Shown here piece after piece: positions 10,690-19,077 of a DNA stretch of 64,000 nt; position 1 is the first letter of the stretch, and every line of letters starts with the position of its first letter. The translations under genes and the position numbers were made by a program. The notes beneath the pieces were generated by a model. The model did not search any database. It was not told the origin of the DNA and saw only the letters and a list, made by a program, of their open reading frames with translations. Origin of the DNA: [Pseudomonas] carboxydohydrogena (GTDB taxonomy: Bacteria > Pseudomonadota > Alphaproteobacteria > Rhizobiales > Xanthobacteraceae); the NCBI RefSeq assembly GCF_029030725.1, contig NZ_CP113162.1:3036501-3100500 (forward strand). The letters are read 5' to 3'.

Positions 10690-12117
10690 ATGACCGATTC
10701 AAGTTCAACCTCCCTGATCGAACGCGCGGGCCTCGACCGTGATGATGTCCGCAAGGAAATCATTCGCGGTCTCGACGGCGCCGACGACGGCGAACTGTTC
10801 ATGGAATATCGCCAGTCGGAGGGACTTGCGTTCGATAACGGCCGCCTCAAGCAGGCGACCTATGATACCGCGCAAGGCTTCGGCCTGCGCGCCGTGAAGG
10901 ACGACGCGGTCGGCTACGCCCATTCCTCCGACATGTCGTTGTCGGCGATCGCGCGCGCGGCCGATGCGGTGCACGCGGTGCGCGGCGGCTATTCCGGCAC
11001 GTTCGCGAGTCCCCCGCCCCACACCAATGTGCGGCTTTACGGCGACGCCAACCCGCTCGACGGCGAGGCATTCGAGACCAAGGTGAAGCTGCTCGCCGAG
11101 ATCGATGCGTATGTCCGCGAGAAGGACCCGCGCGTGCGGCAGGTGTCGGTCAGCCTCGGCGCGACCTGGCAGGTGGTTGAAATCGTGCGTCCGGACGGCG
11201 AGAGCTATCGCGACATCCGTCCGCTGGTGCGCGTCAACGTCTCGGTGGTCGCGGGTTCGGGCGACCGGCAGGAAACCGGCAGCCAGGGCTATGGCGGACG
11301 CGAGGGTTATGCCCGCTTCATCGAAACCAAGGCGTGGCGCAACGCGGCCGACGCCGCGATCCGTCAGGCGTTGCTCAATCTGGAATCGGTGCCCGCGCCC
11401 GCGGGCGAAATGGATGTCGTGCTCGGCCCCGGCTGGCCCGGCGTGATGCTGCACGAAGCGGTGGGTCACGGACTTGAGGGCGATTTCAACCGCAAGCAGA
11501 CCTCGGCCTTCGCGGGCCTGATGGGCCAGCAGGTCGCGGCCAAGGGCGTGACTGTCGTCGATGACGGCACCATCGCGTCAAGGCGCGGCTCGCTGTCGAT
11601 CGACGACGAAGGCACGCCGACCAACCGCACCGTGCTGATCGAGGACGGCATCCTCGTCGGCTACATGCAGGACCGCCAGAACGCGCGGCTGATGAACATG
11701 AAGCCGACCGGCAACGGACGGCGCGAATCCTATGCCCATGTGCCGATGCCGCGCATGACCAACACCTACATGCTGGCGGGTGAGCGCGACCCGGCGGAGA
11801 TTCTCGCCTCGGTGAAGAACGGCATCTACGCGGTGAATTTCGGCGGCGGGCAGGTCGATATCACCTCGGGCAAATATGTCTTCCAGTGCACCGAGGCTTA
11901 CAGAATCGAGAACGGCAAGGTCGGTGCGCCGCTGAAGGGCGCGATGCTGATCGGCAACGGCCCGACCGACCTGCATCGTATTTCCATGGTCGGCAACGAT
12001 CTCGAACTCGATGCCGGAATCGGCACCTGCGGCAAGAATGGCCAGGGCGTGCCGGTCGGCGTCGGCCAGCCGACCCTGCGCATGGATCGCATCACCGTGG
12101 GCGGGACGGGCGCATGA
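10690..12117 (+). CDS. tldD: Metalloprotease TldD
   Basis: TldD, with partner TldE/PmbA, forms a zinc protease that removes leader peptides from modified peptides and degrades unfolded ones. The 475-residue protein carries the HExxxH motif as HEAVGHGLEGD (H255, E256, H260) and the C-terminal family segments NTYMLAGERDP and FQCTEAYRIENGK. The ATG at 10690 begins the recognisable TldD N-terminus; the open frame upstream lacks similarity. The stop overlaps the lepB start as ATGA. No tldE is present in this window, so the partner must be encoded elsewhere. Confidence 0.95.
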   Translation: MTDSSSTSLIERAGLDRDDVRKEIIRGLDGADDGELFMEYRQSEGLAFDNGRLKQATYDTAQGFGLRAVKDDAVGYAHSSDMSLSAIARAADAVHAVRGGYSGTFASPPPHTNVRLYGDANPLDGEAFETKVKLLAEIDAYVREKDPRVRQVSVSLGATWQVVEIVRPDGESYRDIRPLVRVNVSVVAGSGDRQETGSQGYGGREGYARFIETKAWRNAADAAIRQALLNLESVPAPAGEMDVVLGPGWPGVMLHEAVGHGLEGDFNRKQTSAFAGLMGQQVAAKGVTVVDDGTIASRRGSLSIDDEGTPTNRTVLIEDGILVGYMQDRQNARLMNMKPTGNGRRESYAHVPMPRMTNTYMLAGERDPAEILASVKNGIYAVNFGGGQVDITSGKYVFQCTEAYRIENGKVGAPLKGAMLIGNGPTDLHRISMVGNDLELDAGIGTCGKNGQGVPVGVGQPTLRMDRITVGGTGA

Positions 12118-12881
12118 CGACGACAACCACACCGGCGAAACCGCAACGCACCTGGACGCGCGCCATCGGCGAGATCGCGGCGGCGTTCCTGATCGTGATG
12201 GCGGGCAAGGCGGCGCTGGCCGAGCCGTTCTACGTCCCTTCCGCCTCGATGGAGCCGACGCTTTTGATCGGCGATGCGCTGCTCGCCTCGAAATTCCCTT
12301 ACGGCTACGGCACCGCATCGCTGCCGATGAACGTCTCGGTGCCGACCAGCGCGCGTCTGTTCGGCAAACTGCCTGCGCGCGGAGACGTCGTGGTGTTCCG
12401 CTGGCCCGGCGACACCTCGCAGGCCTGGGTCAAGCGCGTCATCGCCCTGCCCGGCGACCGCGTGCAGATGCGCGACGGACGGCTCTGGCTCAACGGCAAC
12501 CCCGTGCCGGTCTCCGCCGACGGTTTCGGCGATGCCGAGAACGAGGATGGCGGCACGCTGCCCGCCGCGCGCTACACCGAGACGCTGCCTGGCGGGCACA
12601 GCCACACCTTCTTCAAGCTGCGCACCCATGGCGCGCTCGACAACACCGATGAAATCACCGTGCCCGCCGGCAGGCTGTTCGTGATGGGCGACAATCGCGA
12701 CAATTCCGCCGACAGCCGCGTGCCGGTGGCGGACGGCGGCGTCGGGCTGTTGCCGGTCGACAATCTCGTCGGCCGCGTCGATACCGTGCTCGGCTCATGG
12801 GACATCGCGGCCAAACATCAGCCGATCTGGAATTGGCCATCGGGCCTGCGCCTGTCGCGGATGTTTTCGTCGGTGCAGTAA
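12114..12881 (+). CDS. lepB: Signal peptidase I
   Basis: Cleaves signal peptides of exported proteins at the outer face of the cytoplasmic membrane. The 255-residue S26 peptidase has one N-terminal helix (IGEIAAAFLIVMAGKAAL), the catalytic serine in VPSASMEPTL (S45) and the general-base lysine in WVKRVIALPGD (K107), followed by the VMGDNRDNSADSR box. It is translationally coupled to tldD through a four-base overlap. The pairing of a leader-processing protease and the general signal peptidase may be coincidental. Confidence 0.96.
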   Translation: MTTTTTPAKPQRTWTRAIGEIAAAFLIVMAGKAALAEPFYVPSASMEPTLLIGDALLASKFPYGYGTASLPMNVSVPTSARLFGKLPARGDVVVFRWPGDTSQAWVKRVIALPGDRVQMRDGRLWLNGNPVPVSADGFGDAENEDGGTLPAARYTETLPGGHSHTFFKLRTHGALDNTDEITVPAGRLFVMGDNRDNSADSRVPVADGGVGLLPVDNLVGRVDTVLGSWDIAAKHQPIWNWPSGLRLSRMFSSVQ

Positions 12882-12886
12882 ACGAG

Positions 12887-13471
12887 CTACCGCACCACGC
12901 CGGAGATGAATCCCGGCTTGCGCCGTGGCGGCTTGATGCGATCCTTCAGATAGCAGCGCGCATCGCGCCCGACATATCCGGGCCGTGCGTAGGTCCACGC
13001 GCGGCAGCGGTTGTCGGCCTCGCAGGCCGCCTTGCAGTGATCGCCTTCGGTATCCGACGGCACCGAAATGCTGCGATAGTCGCCGCCATAACGGTCGGTC
13101 GCGATCTCGATCTTGCGGTTGCGCAATTCGACGACGCCGGCGCCACGCACGCCCGACACACAACAGGTATCGGCGACCCGGCGCGGCACGCTGTTTTTCA
13201 ACCAGCAGATCGCGCTGTCGCGCTTGGCGGTCGGATAATTGAAGCTCCACGAACGGCAACGCCGGTCGCGCTCGCAGGCGAGCGCGCAGGTTGCCGGATC
13301 GCCGGACAGGATTTCCGAATGCGTGTAGTCGCCGCCGGGACGATCGAAATTGGCCTGCGCCTGTGCAGGCGACGACATCGCCGCGGGTATCAGCACGGCA
13401 ATGAGCACAGCCATCGCCACAAGCCGGGCGGGCAATTCCAGGAAATATCTGAAAGTACGAAAACCAGGCAT
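12887..13471 (-). CDS. Exported protein with two PAN/Apple-like domains
   Basis: The 194-residue product begins with a signal sequence (LVAMAVLIAVLIPAAMSSPAQAQA) and then has two similar cysteine-rich modules. Module one includes GGDYTHSEILSGDPATCALA and CERDRRCRSWSFNY; module two includes GGDYRSISVP, CKAACEADNRCRAWTY and CYLKDRI. This matches the PAN/Apple pattern (GxDY, CxxxCxxDxxCxxW.Y, C.LK), which mediates protein or carbohydrate binding. The start at 13471 was chosen to give a clean signal peptide; an in-frame ATG at 13528 has a weak ribosome site. It converges on lepB with a 5-base gap. Ligand unknown. Confidence 0.75.
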   Translation of the reverse strand: MPGFRTFRYFLELPARLVAMAVLIAVLIPAAMSSPAQAQANFDRPGGDYTHSEILSGDPATCALACERDRRCRSWSFNYPTAKRDSAICWLKNSVPRRVADTCCVSGVRGAGVVELRNRKIEIATDRYGGDYRSISVPSDTEGDHCKAACEADNRCRAWTYARPGYVGRDARCYLKDRIKPPRRKPGFISGVVR

Positions 13472-13616
13472 GCCAACATGACTTTCAGAAACCGGAACGG
13501 CATCGCAAACAGTCTGCCACCCTGTCATCCAAGCGCGGCTTTCCTGTATCGCAGATGAATGTCAGCGAAGGAGCTACGCTGCCACGGCAACGAACCATCG
13601 CAAATCTTCGATACCT

Positions 13617-14987
13617 CTAAAAAGCGTAGGCGTCATAAACTGGATCGACGGAGCCGCTCCAGACCCCATTAAATTTTGTCAACATTTCCTCTGCCGGCGT
13701 ACGCCCGGCATCGATAATGCGATCAAGAGGCTCGAGGAATCGCGATTCATCGCGGCCCAGATGATCGACGCAGCCGCGCCGGCGCAGACCGGCATGCGCA
13801 AGCACGAGACATTCGCGGGCAATCTCAAAAATATAGCGCTTGCCGACCGGAGTCTTGAAACCGAGACGCGGCACCGCATCGCGCATCGCCTGGCGCGCTG
13901 CGGTATCCCATTCCCGCACCAGGTCCCACGCCGCATCGAGACTGGCATCGTCATAGAGCAGGCCCGCCCAGAACGCGGGCAGCGCCGGCAATTGCTGCAA
14001 CGGCACGCCATCGGAGCCGCGCATCTCGAGATAGCGTTTCAGGCGCACCTCGGGAAATATCGTGGACAGATGATTGGCCCAGTCCGAGAGCGTCGGCTTC
14101 TCGCCCGGAAATTTTTCGTTCCGCCCTTCGAAGAAATCACGGAAGGACGAGCCGGAGACGTCGATGTAATCGTCCCCGCGTTTGACGAAATACATTGGCA
14201 CATCGAGCGCATAATCGACCCAGCGCTCGAATCCCATGCCATCCTCGAACGCCCACGGGATCATGCCGGCACGGGCATTGTCGGTATCGCGCCAGATTTC
14301 CGAGCGAAACGACAGAAAGCCGTTGGGCTTGCCTTCGGTAAAGGGCGAGTTGGCGAACAATGCGGTCGCGACCGGCTGCAACGCCACCGCGACACGCAGC
14401 TTCTTCACCATGTCGGCTTCCGAACAGAAATCGAGATTGGCCTGCACGGTGCAGGTCCGGTACATCATGTCGAGGCCATAGCGGCCGACCTTCGGCATGT
14501 AGCGGGTCATGATGCCGTAGCGACCCTTCGGCATTGCCGGGATCTCTTCGCGCGACCACGACGGGGTCATTCCAAGGCCGAGAAAGCCGATGCCGAGCGG
14601 TCCGGCGACCTCGCGCACCTGCGCCAGATGCGCAGCAAGCTCCACGGCGGTGTGATGCACGTTGTCGAGCGGCGCGCCCGACAATTCAAACTGCCCGCCC
14701 GGCTCCAGTGAAATCGCGCCGCCGCCGGTGACATCGTACAGGCCGATGATATTGCCATGCTCATTGATCGGCTCCCAGCCGAGCAGAAGGCGCATGCCTT
14801 CCAAAAGAGCGTTGATGCCGCGAGTGCCCTCGTAAGGCACGGGGCGATGCTCGTTCAAGGTGAACGGCGTCTTCTCGTGTTCGGTGCCGATTTTGAATTC
14901 GGATTTCGGCTTGCAGCCTGCTTCAAGCCACCCGACCAGCGCATCGCGCGAGTCGAGCGGGGTCATATCGATCTGGTCACGCGCCAT
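13617..14987 (-). CDS. gshA: Glutamate-cysteine ligase
   Basis: Catalyses the first, ATP-dependent step of glutathione synthesis, joining glutamate and cysteine. The 456-residue sequence is of the plant/alphaproteobacterial class: FKIGTEHEKTPF near the N-terminus, GGAISLEPGGQFELSGAP in the nucleotide/substrate site, MYRTCTVQANLDF and LRGSD-like EMRGSDGVP near the C-terminal half. The ATG at 14987 has AAGG eight bases upstream (AAGGTGCCGC before the ATG) and begins the family-like part; earlier in-frame codons are unsupported. A MarR-type regulator lies 90 bases upstream on the same strand. Confidence 0.93.
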   Translation of the reverse strand: MARDQIDMTPLDSRDALVGWLEAGCKPKSEFKIGTEHEKTPFTLNEHRPVPYEGTRGINALLEGMRLLLGWEPINEHGNIIGLYDVTGGGAISLEPGGQFELSGAPLDNVHHTAVELAAHLAQVREVAGPLGIGFLGLGMTPSWSREEIPAMPKGRYGIMTRYMPKVGRYGLDMMYRTCTVQANLDFCSEADMVKKLRVAVALQPVATALFANSPFTEGKPNGFLSFRSEIWRDTDNARAGMIPWAFEDGMGFERWVDYALDVPMYFVKRGDDYIDVSGSSFRDFFEGRNEKFPGEKPTLSDWANHLSTIFPEVRLKRYLEMRGSDGVPLQQLPALPAFWAGLLYDDASLDAAWDLVREWDTAARQAMRDAVPRLGFKTPVGKRYIFEIARECLVLAHAGLRRRGCVDHLGRDESRFLEPLDRIIDAGRTPAEEMLTKFNGVWSGSVDPVYDAYAF

Positions 14988-15077
14988 GCGGCACCTTTTC
15001 AAAATGCGTCGCGAACGACGCAGGCCGCCGGGGGCAACGGGCGCACCCACCCGTAGACACAAGTGGTGAATAAAATC

Positions 15078-15614
15078 TCATTGCGAAGACGCGGCTTCTT
15101 TCGTGTCGGGCGACGCCGTCTGGGCACAACAGCCGAGACGGTCGAGCAGGCCGCATAATTTCACGGCCTCCGCGTCCGACAGCTTGGAGCCGACGTGGCG
15201 CTCGATCGCGATGGAATAAGCCTCTCCCATTCTCTTTTGCAAATCGCGCCCGGCCTCGGAGATTTCCACGAACAGGCCGCGCTTGTCGTTCTTGCACTCG
15301 CGCCGCGCCGCCAGCCCCTCATCGACCAGACGCTCAATCAGACGCGAGGTGGAATATTGCGGCAGCAGCATCTGTTTTTCGAGTTCGACCGGGCGCAGTT
15401 CGCCGCCCGGCGCGCGCGACAATTCGAGCAGCGCCTCATACCAGGCGAGCGGCGGAAACCCGGCCTTCTTCAGATCCTGCTCGACAGCCTCGAGGACGCA
15501 ACTGCGCACCCGCATCAGGCGCAGCCATGCTTCCGTCACTTCATTGGACGGGCGGCGCGTCGTCAGGTCATCGTTGGGACGTGAAGATTTATGCAAATGC
15601 ATCCATCCTGGCAT
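15078..15614 (-). CDS. MarR family winged-helix transcriptional regulator
   Basis: The product, 178 residues from the ATG at 15614 (174 from a second ATG at 15602), has the MarR layout: a helical dimerisation start (EVTEAWLRLMRVRSCVLEAV), helix-turn-helix around MLLPQYSTSRLIERLVDEGL and a wing with KNDKRGLFVEISEAG. The segment LKKAGFPPLAWYEALLEL is common in this subfamily. Neither start has a normal ribosome site, and both lie inside a large inverted repeat (15591-15628) likely to be its own operator. It may regulate itself and gshA downstream; inducer and regulon are unknown. Cysteines at CVLEAVE, RRECKND and GCCAQ could sense oxidants, but this is speculation. Confidence 0.88.
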   Translation of the reverse strand: MPGWMHLHKSSRPNDDLTTRRPSNEVTEAWLRLMRVRSCVLEAVEQDLKKAGFPPLAWYEALLELSRAPGGELRPVELEKQMLLPQYSTSRLIERLVDEGLAARRECKNDKRGLFVEISEAGRDLQKRMGEAYSIAIERHVGSKLSDAEAVKLCGLLDRLGCCAQTASPDTKEAASSQ

Positions 15615-15628
15615 TCATGCATCTGCAT
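15591..15628 (-). promoter_or_regulatory. Candidate MarR autoregulatory operator
   Basis: ATGCAAATGCAT (15591-15602) and ATGCATCTGCAT (15617-15628) are inverted copies differing at one of twelve positions, 26 bases centre to centre. Each arm contains the smaller palindrome ATGCAT. The arms flank and overlap the two possible start codons of the MarR gene, which suits repression by occlusion. No binding data; inference from symmetry and position. Confidence 0.5.
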
Positions 15629-15850
15629 TAAGCCACGGCGATGCAATTGCCAAGCGGGATCGATTTCCGGCTATCTCCTGCTGCCGCGTAAACTTTTCCG
15701 CATCCGCACACCGCTCCTTAACCCGTTATTTACCCTGACACGGAAAAGTCTCGCCTGAAGCAGTCTGCCTGCGCCGGAAATTCGTTTGTTTCTTCAATGG
15801 GCGTAGCGACTGGAGACGGCAGACAACCGGCGTCGGGTACCGGACAGGGC

Positions 15851-18800
15851 ATGGCATTTCATCAATCATGGGGCACTGAGGGTATCGATCCTTCCGTCAG
15901 GGAACGCGGCACAGGCGCCACGCAACGCACCGGTGCGCCGGGCGACTGGATGAATGCACCCGCACAGCGCCCGCTTTCGCCGAACGAGGCGCGCGACATC
16001 GCCGAAATCCACCAGCGGCTCGATTCCATCGCCCGGCAGGTCGAGCAATTGTCCCAGCATCCGGCCGCGCGCGGCGAGAACGGCGTGGCGCGGCAACTCA
16101 ACGACGCGATCTCGCGGCTTGACGCCCGGCTGTCGCATATGTCCGCGCCATCCCAACAGATTCCTCACGCCCCCGCGCCGCGAATGACGCCGCCCGCGCG
16201 CCCGGCAGGGATCGACCTGTCGATCGCCGAAATCATCGCCCGCCAAGGCGAGCTCGACGGCGTAAGCCCCGCGCAGGAAGCCCTGAACCGCAGCGCGCCG
16301 AATTTCGTTCAGGCGCCGCCAATGGCGCCCGCGCCCGAACATCCGGGTTTCCTCAACATCGAGCGCCAGATCGCGGGCCTCACCAGCCAGATCGACGCGT
16401 TGCGCGGCCCCGGCGGCATCGAACAGTCCATCGCCGCGTTCCGCTCTGAGCTTTCCGAAATCCGCCATGCCATCACCGAGGCATTGCCGCGCCGCGCGAT
16501 CGAATCGCTGGAGAACGAGATTCGCGCGCTTGGCCGGCGGATCGACGAAACCCATCAGACCGGCGGCGACGGCGCGGCCCTTGGTGCGATCGAGCGCGCG
16601 CTCTCCGAAATCCGCGGCGAACTGCGCTCGCTCACACCGGCCGAACAGCTTGCCGGTTTCGACGACGCGATCCGCAACCTCGGCGGCAAGATCGACACCA
16701 TCGTCCGCTCGAGCGGCGATCCCGCCACGCTGCGCCAGCTCGACGACGCGATCTCGGCGCTGAAGACCATCGTCGCCAACATCGCCTCGAACGAAGCACT
16801 GGGACAGTTGTCCGAGAATATCCGCACCCTGTCGCAACGGGTCGACCAGTTGTCACAGGGCGGCCACAGCGACATGTTCGCAGCCCTCGAACAGCGTATC
16901 GCCGCGCTGACCACAACGCTTGAGCAGCGCGAGCGCCCGTCCGCCGACACCGGCCATTTCGACAAAGCGGTCCGCACCATCTCCGATCGTCTCGACAATC
17001 TGCAAGTCGGCGGCGATGCCGCATCGACATTCGGTCATGTCGAACAGCGTGTCGCGCATCTTTTGGAGCGGCTGGAGGCCTCGGAGGCGCGACCCGCCGA
17101 TCTGAATCGCGTCGAAAGCGGCCTGTCCGAGATCATGCAGATGCTGCAACGGCGCGGCACAGGCGACGCAGCCCCGGCATCCGCCGCGCCCGCGATGGAC
17201 CCCGCCTTCGTCGATGCGATCCGGCGCGAATTGTCGGACATGCGCCAGAGCCAGGTGGACACGACCCGTCACACGCAGGATTCGCTGGAGGTCGTTCACA
17301 ACACGCTCGGCCACGTGGTCGACCGTCTCGCCCAGATCGAAGGCGATCTGCGTCAGGGCCGCCCCGCGCCTGCGCCCGCTCCCGTCCCCGTTCCGCCGCC
17401 TGCGCCGTCACGGCCTGCCGTGCCGCCGATTCCGCCGCAGACGCGGCCCGAATTGCCGAACCCCGCGCTGCTGCAAAGCGCCGCTCGCCCGCTCGCCCAA
17501 ATGCCCGCGAAGGCGGCGCCGATCCCGTCCCAGCTCCCCAAGGAGCCTGCGCCCGCCGTCAATGCGGCTCCGGCGCGCCCTGCACGCTCGCCGATCGATC
17601 CCGACCTGCCGCCCGACCATCCGCTGGAGCCGGGCAGCCGCAACAATGCGCGGCCCTCGGCGGCGGAACGCATCGCCAGCTCCGAGAATGCGCTGCGCGA
17701 TATCCCGCCCCCGAAAGGGCCGGTCAGTTCGTCGAATTTCATTCAGGCCGCGCGCCGCGCCGCACAGGCCGCGCAGGCCGGCGAAACCAAGCCCGCGCCG
17801 AAGAAAGCCAACCGCGTCACCGCGCTGAACGATGCGGCGCGAGCCGTCGCGAACACGAAAGAAACATCCTCCGACACCTCCCGCTCGTCGCGGGTGCGGG
17901 CGCTCCTGGTCGGCGCCAGCGTCTTCGTGATCGTGCTCGGCACCTTCAAGATGGCGAGCAATCTGTGGCACAGCGGCGAGACGGGCCGCTCCGCGCCGGC
18001 GATGGAATCCCATGCCGTGCCGCCCGCACCGACACCGGCGCCGCCTGCCCAAGCCCCCGATACGGACGACAACAGCGCACCGGCGCCCGAGCAATCGGCG
18101 CCGCAGGCTCCGTCGATGACATCGCCGACGCCGATCGACAAGCAGTCGATGAACGCACCGGCCACGACGCTGCCGAGCTGGGCCTCCAGCCCATCGATCA
18201 CACCGGCGGCACCACCCGAACAATCCGCGAATGCCGACATCACCGGCTCGATCCCGTCAGTCAGTGGCGCCGTCGCGCCGCTGCCGGAGTCGATCGGCGG
18301 CCCGATGCTGCGCGCGGCAGCCCTCAAGGGCGACGCGAGCGCCGCCTATGAGGTCGCCCTGCGCTATGCCGACGGGCGCGGCGTGACCGCGAATTTCGAA
18401 GAAGCCGCGAAATGGTATGACCGCGCGGCGAAGGCCAACCTCGTGCCCGCGCTGTTCCGCCTCGGCACGCTGTATGAAAAGGGCCTCGGCGTCCGCAAGG
18501 ACATCGGCACCGCCAACCGCTACTACCGCGCGGCCGCCGATCGCGGCAACGCCAAGGCCATGCACAATCTCGCGGTGCTGGAAGCCGACGGCGGCGGCAA
18601 GCCGAACTACAAGGCCGCCGCCTATTGGTTCCTGAAGGCCGCCGCGCACGGCGTCGCCGACAGCCAGTTCAATCTCGGCATCCTTTATGCGCGCGGCATC
18701 GGCGTCGAACAAAACCTCGCCGAATCCTACAAATGGTTCAGCCTCGCCGCGGCACAGGGCGACACCGATTCCGCGCACAAGCGCGACGACATCGCCAAGC

Positions 18801-18979
18801 GGCTCGATCCGGCCTCGCTCGCCAAGGCCAAACTCGCGGCGCAGACCTTCAAGGTCGAACAGCAACCGGCCGACGCCGTTCAGGTGGCGACGCCGCCGGG
18901 CGGCTGGGACGCCAGACGCGCGCAGAAGACATCGAGCAAATCCGTCAAGCCGAAAGCCGCGAAGCACTCGACCATCTGA
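15851..18979 (+). CDS. PodJ-like polarity factor: coiled coil, one membrane helix, periplasmic Sel1 repeats
   Basis: A 1042-residue protein with the layout of localization factor PodJ. Residues 1-36 (MAFHQSWGTEGIDP to GDWMN) resemble the short N-terminal motif of the rhizobial PodJ family. A long helical region with repeated LDARL/ISDRLDNL-type heptads extends to about residue 490, then a proline/alanine-rich stretch (about 500-600), a single membrane helix near 682-704 (ALLVGASVFVIVLGTFKMA), a second Pro/Ala-rich linker and at least four Sel1-type repeats at about 817-983 (for example AAKWYDRAAKANLVPALFRL and AESYKWFSLAAAQGD). No C-terminal peptidoglycan-binding domain is seen, unlike Caulobacter PodJ. 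An in-frame ATG at 15797 is the alternative start. It probably organises one cell pole. Confidence 0.75.
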   Translation: MAFHQSWGTEGIDPSVRERGTGATQRTGAPGDWMNAPAQRPLSPNEARDIAEIHQRLDSIARQVEQLSQHPAARGENGVARQLNDAISRLDARLSHMSAPSQQIPHAPAPRMTPPARPAGIDLSIAEIIARQGELDGVSPAQEALNRSAPNFVQAPPMAPAPEHPGFLNIERQIAGLTSQIDALRGPGGIEQSIAAFRSELSEIRHAITEALPRRAIESLENEIRALGRRIDETHQTGGDGAALGAIERALSEIRGELRSLTPAEQLAGFDDAIRNLGGKIDTIVRSSGDPATLRQLDDAISALKTIVANIASNEALGQLSENIRTLSQRVDQLSQGGHSDMFAALEQRIAALTTTLEQRERPSADTGHFDKAVRTISDRLDNLQVGGDAASTFGHVEQRVAHLLERLEASEARPADLNRVESGLSEIMQMLQRRGTGDAAPASAAPAMDPAFVDAIRRELSDMRQSQVDTTRHTQDSLEVVHNTLGHVVDRLAQIEGDLRQGRPAPAPAPVPVPPPAPSRPAVPPIPPQTRPELPNPALLQSAARPLAQMPAKAAPIPSQLPKEPAPAVNAAPARPARSPIDPDLPPDHPLEPGSRNNARPSAAERIASSENALRDIPPPKGPVSSSNFIQAARRAAQAAQAGETKPAPKKANRVTALNDAARAVANTKETSSDTSRSSRVRALLVGASVFVIVLGTFKMASNLWHSGETGRSAPAMESHAVPPAPTPAPPAQAPDTDDNSAPAPEQSAPQAPSMTSPTPIDKQSMNAPATTLPSWASSPSITPAAPPEQSANADITGSIPSVSGAVAPLPESIGGPMLRAAALKGDASAAYEVALRYADGRGVTANFEEAAKWYDRAAKANLVPALFRLGTLYEKGLGVRKDIGTANRYYRAAADRGNAKAMHNLAVLEADGGGKPNYKAAAYWFLKAAAHGVADSQFNLGILYARGIGVEQNLAESYKWFSLAAAQGDTDSAHKRDDIAKRLDPASLAKAKLAAQTFKVEQQPADAVQVATPPGGWDARRAQKTSSKSVKPKAAKHSTI

Positions 18980-18982
18980 GCC

Positions 18983-19022
18983 TTTCGGTCCTGATCGAAA
19001 TCAGGACCGAAATTTTTGTTTT
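18983..19022 (+). terminator. Intrinsic terminator after the PodJ-like gene
   Basis: TTTCGGTCCTGAT (18983-18995) pairs perfectly with ATCAGGACCGAAA (19000-19012) around a CGAA loop, followed by TTTTTGTTTT. It starts four bases after the stop codon. The A-rich left side is not long enough to make it clearly bidirectional. Confidence 0.88.
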
Positions 19023-19025
19023 GAC

Positions 19026-19071
19026 GCGTTTTCTTCACGCGAACCGGTTTCCCCGCTTCGCTTGAAAACGC
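19026..19071. repeat. 46-base interspersed palindromic element, copy 1
   Basis: Bounded by GCGTTTTC (19026-19033) and GAAAACGC (19064-19071) as inverted arms, with the internal ACGCGAACCGGT core. A 44-base copy with the same arms and core is at 59465-59508. Both copies lie between convergent genes. From memory this sequence is common between genes in Bradyrhizobium relatives. Confidence 0.75.
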
Positions 19072-19077
19072 CACGGC

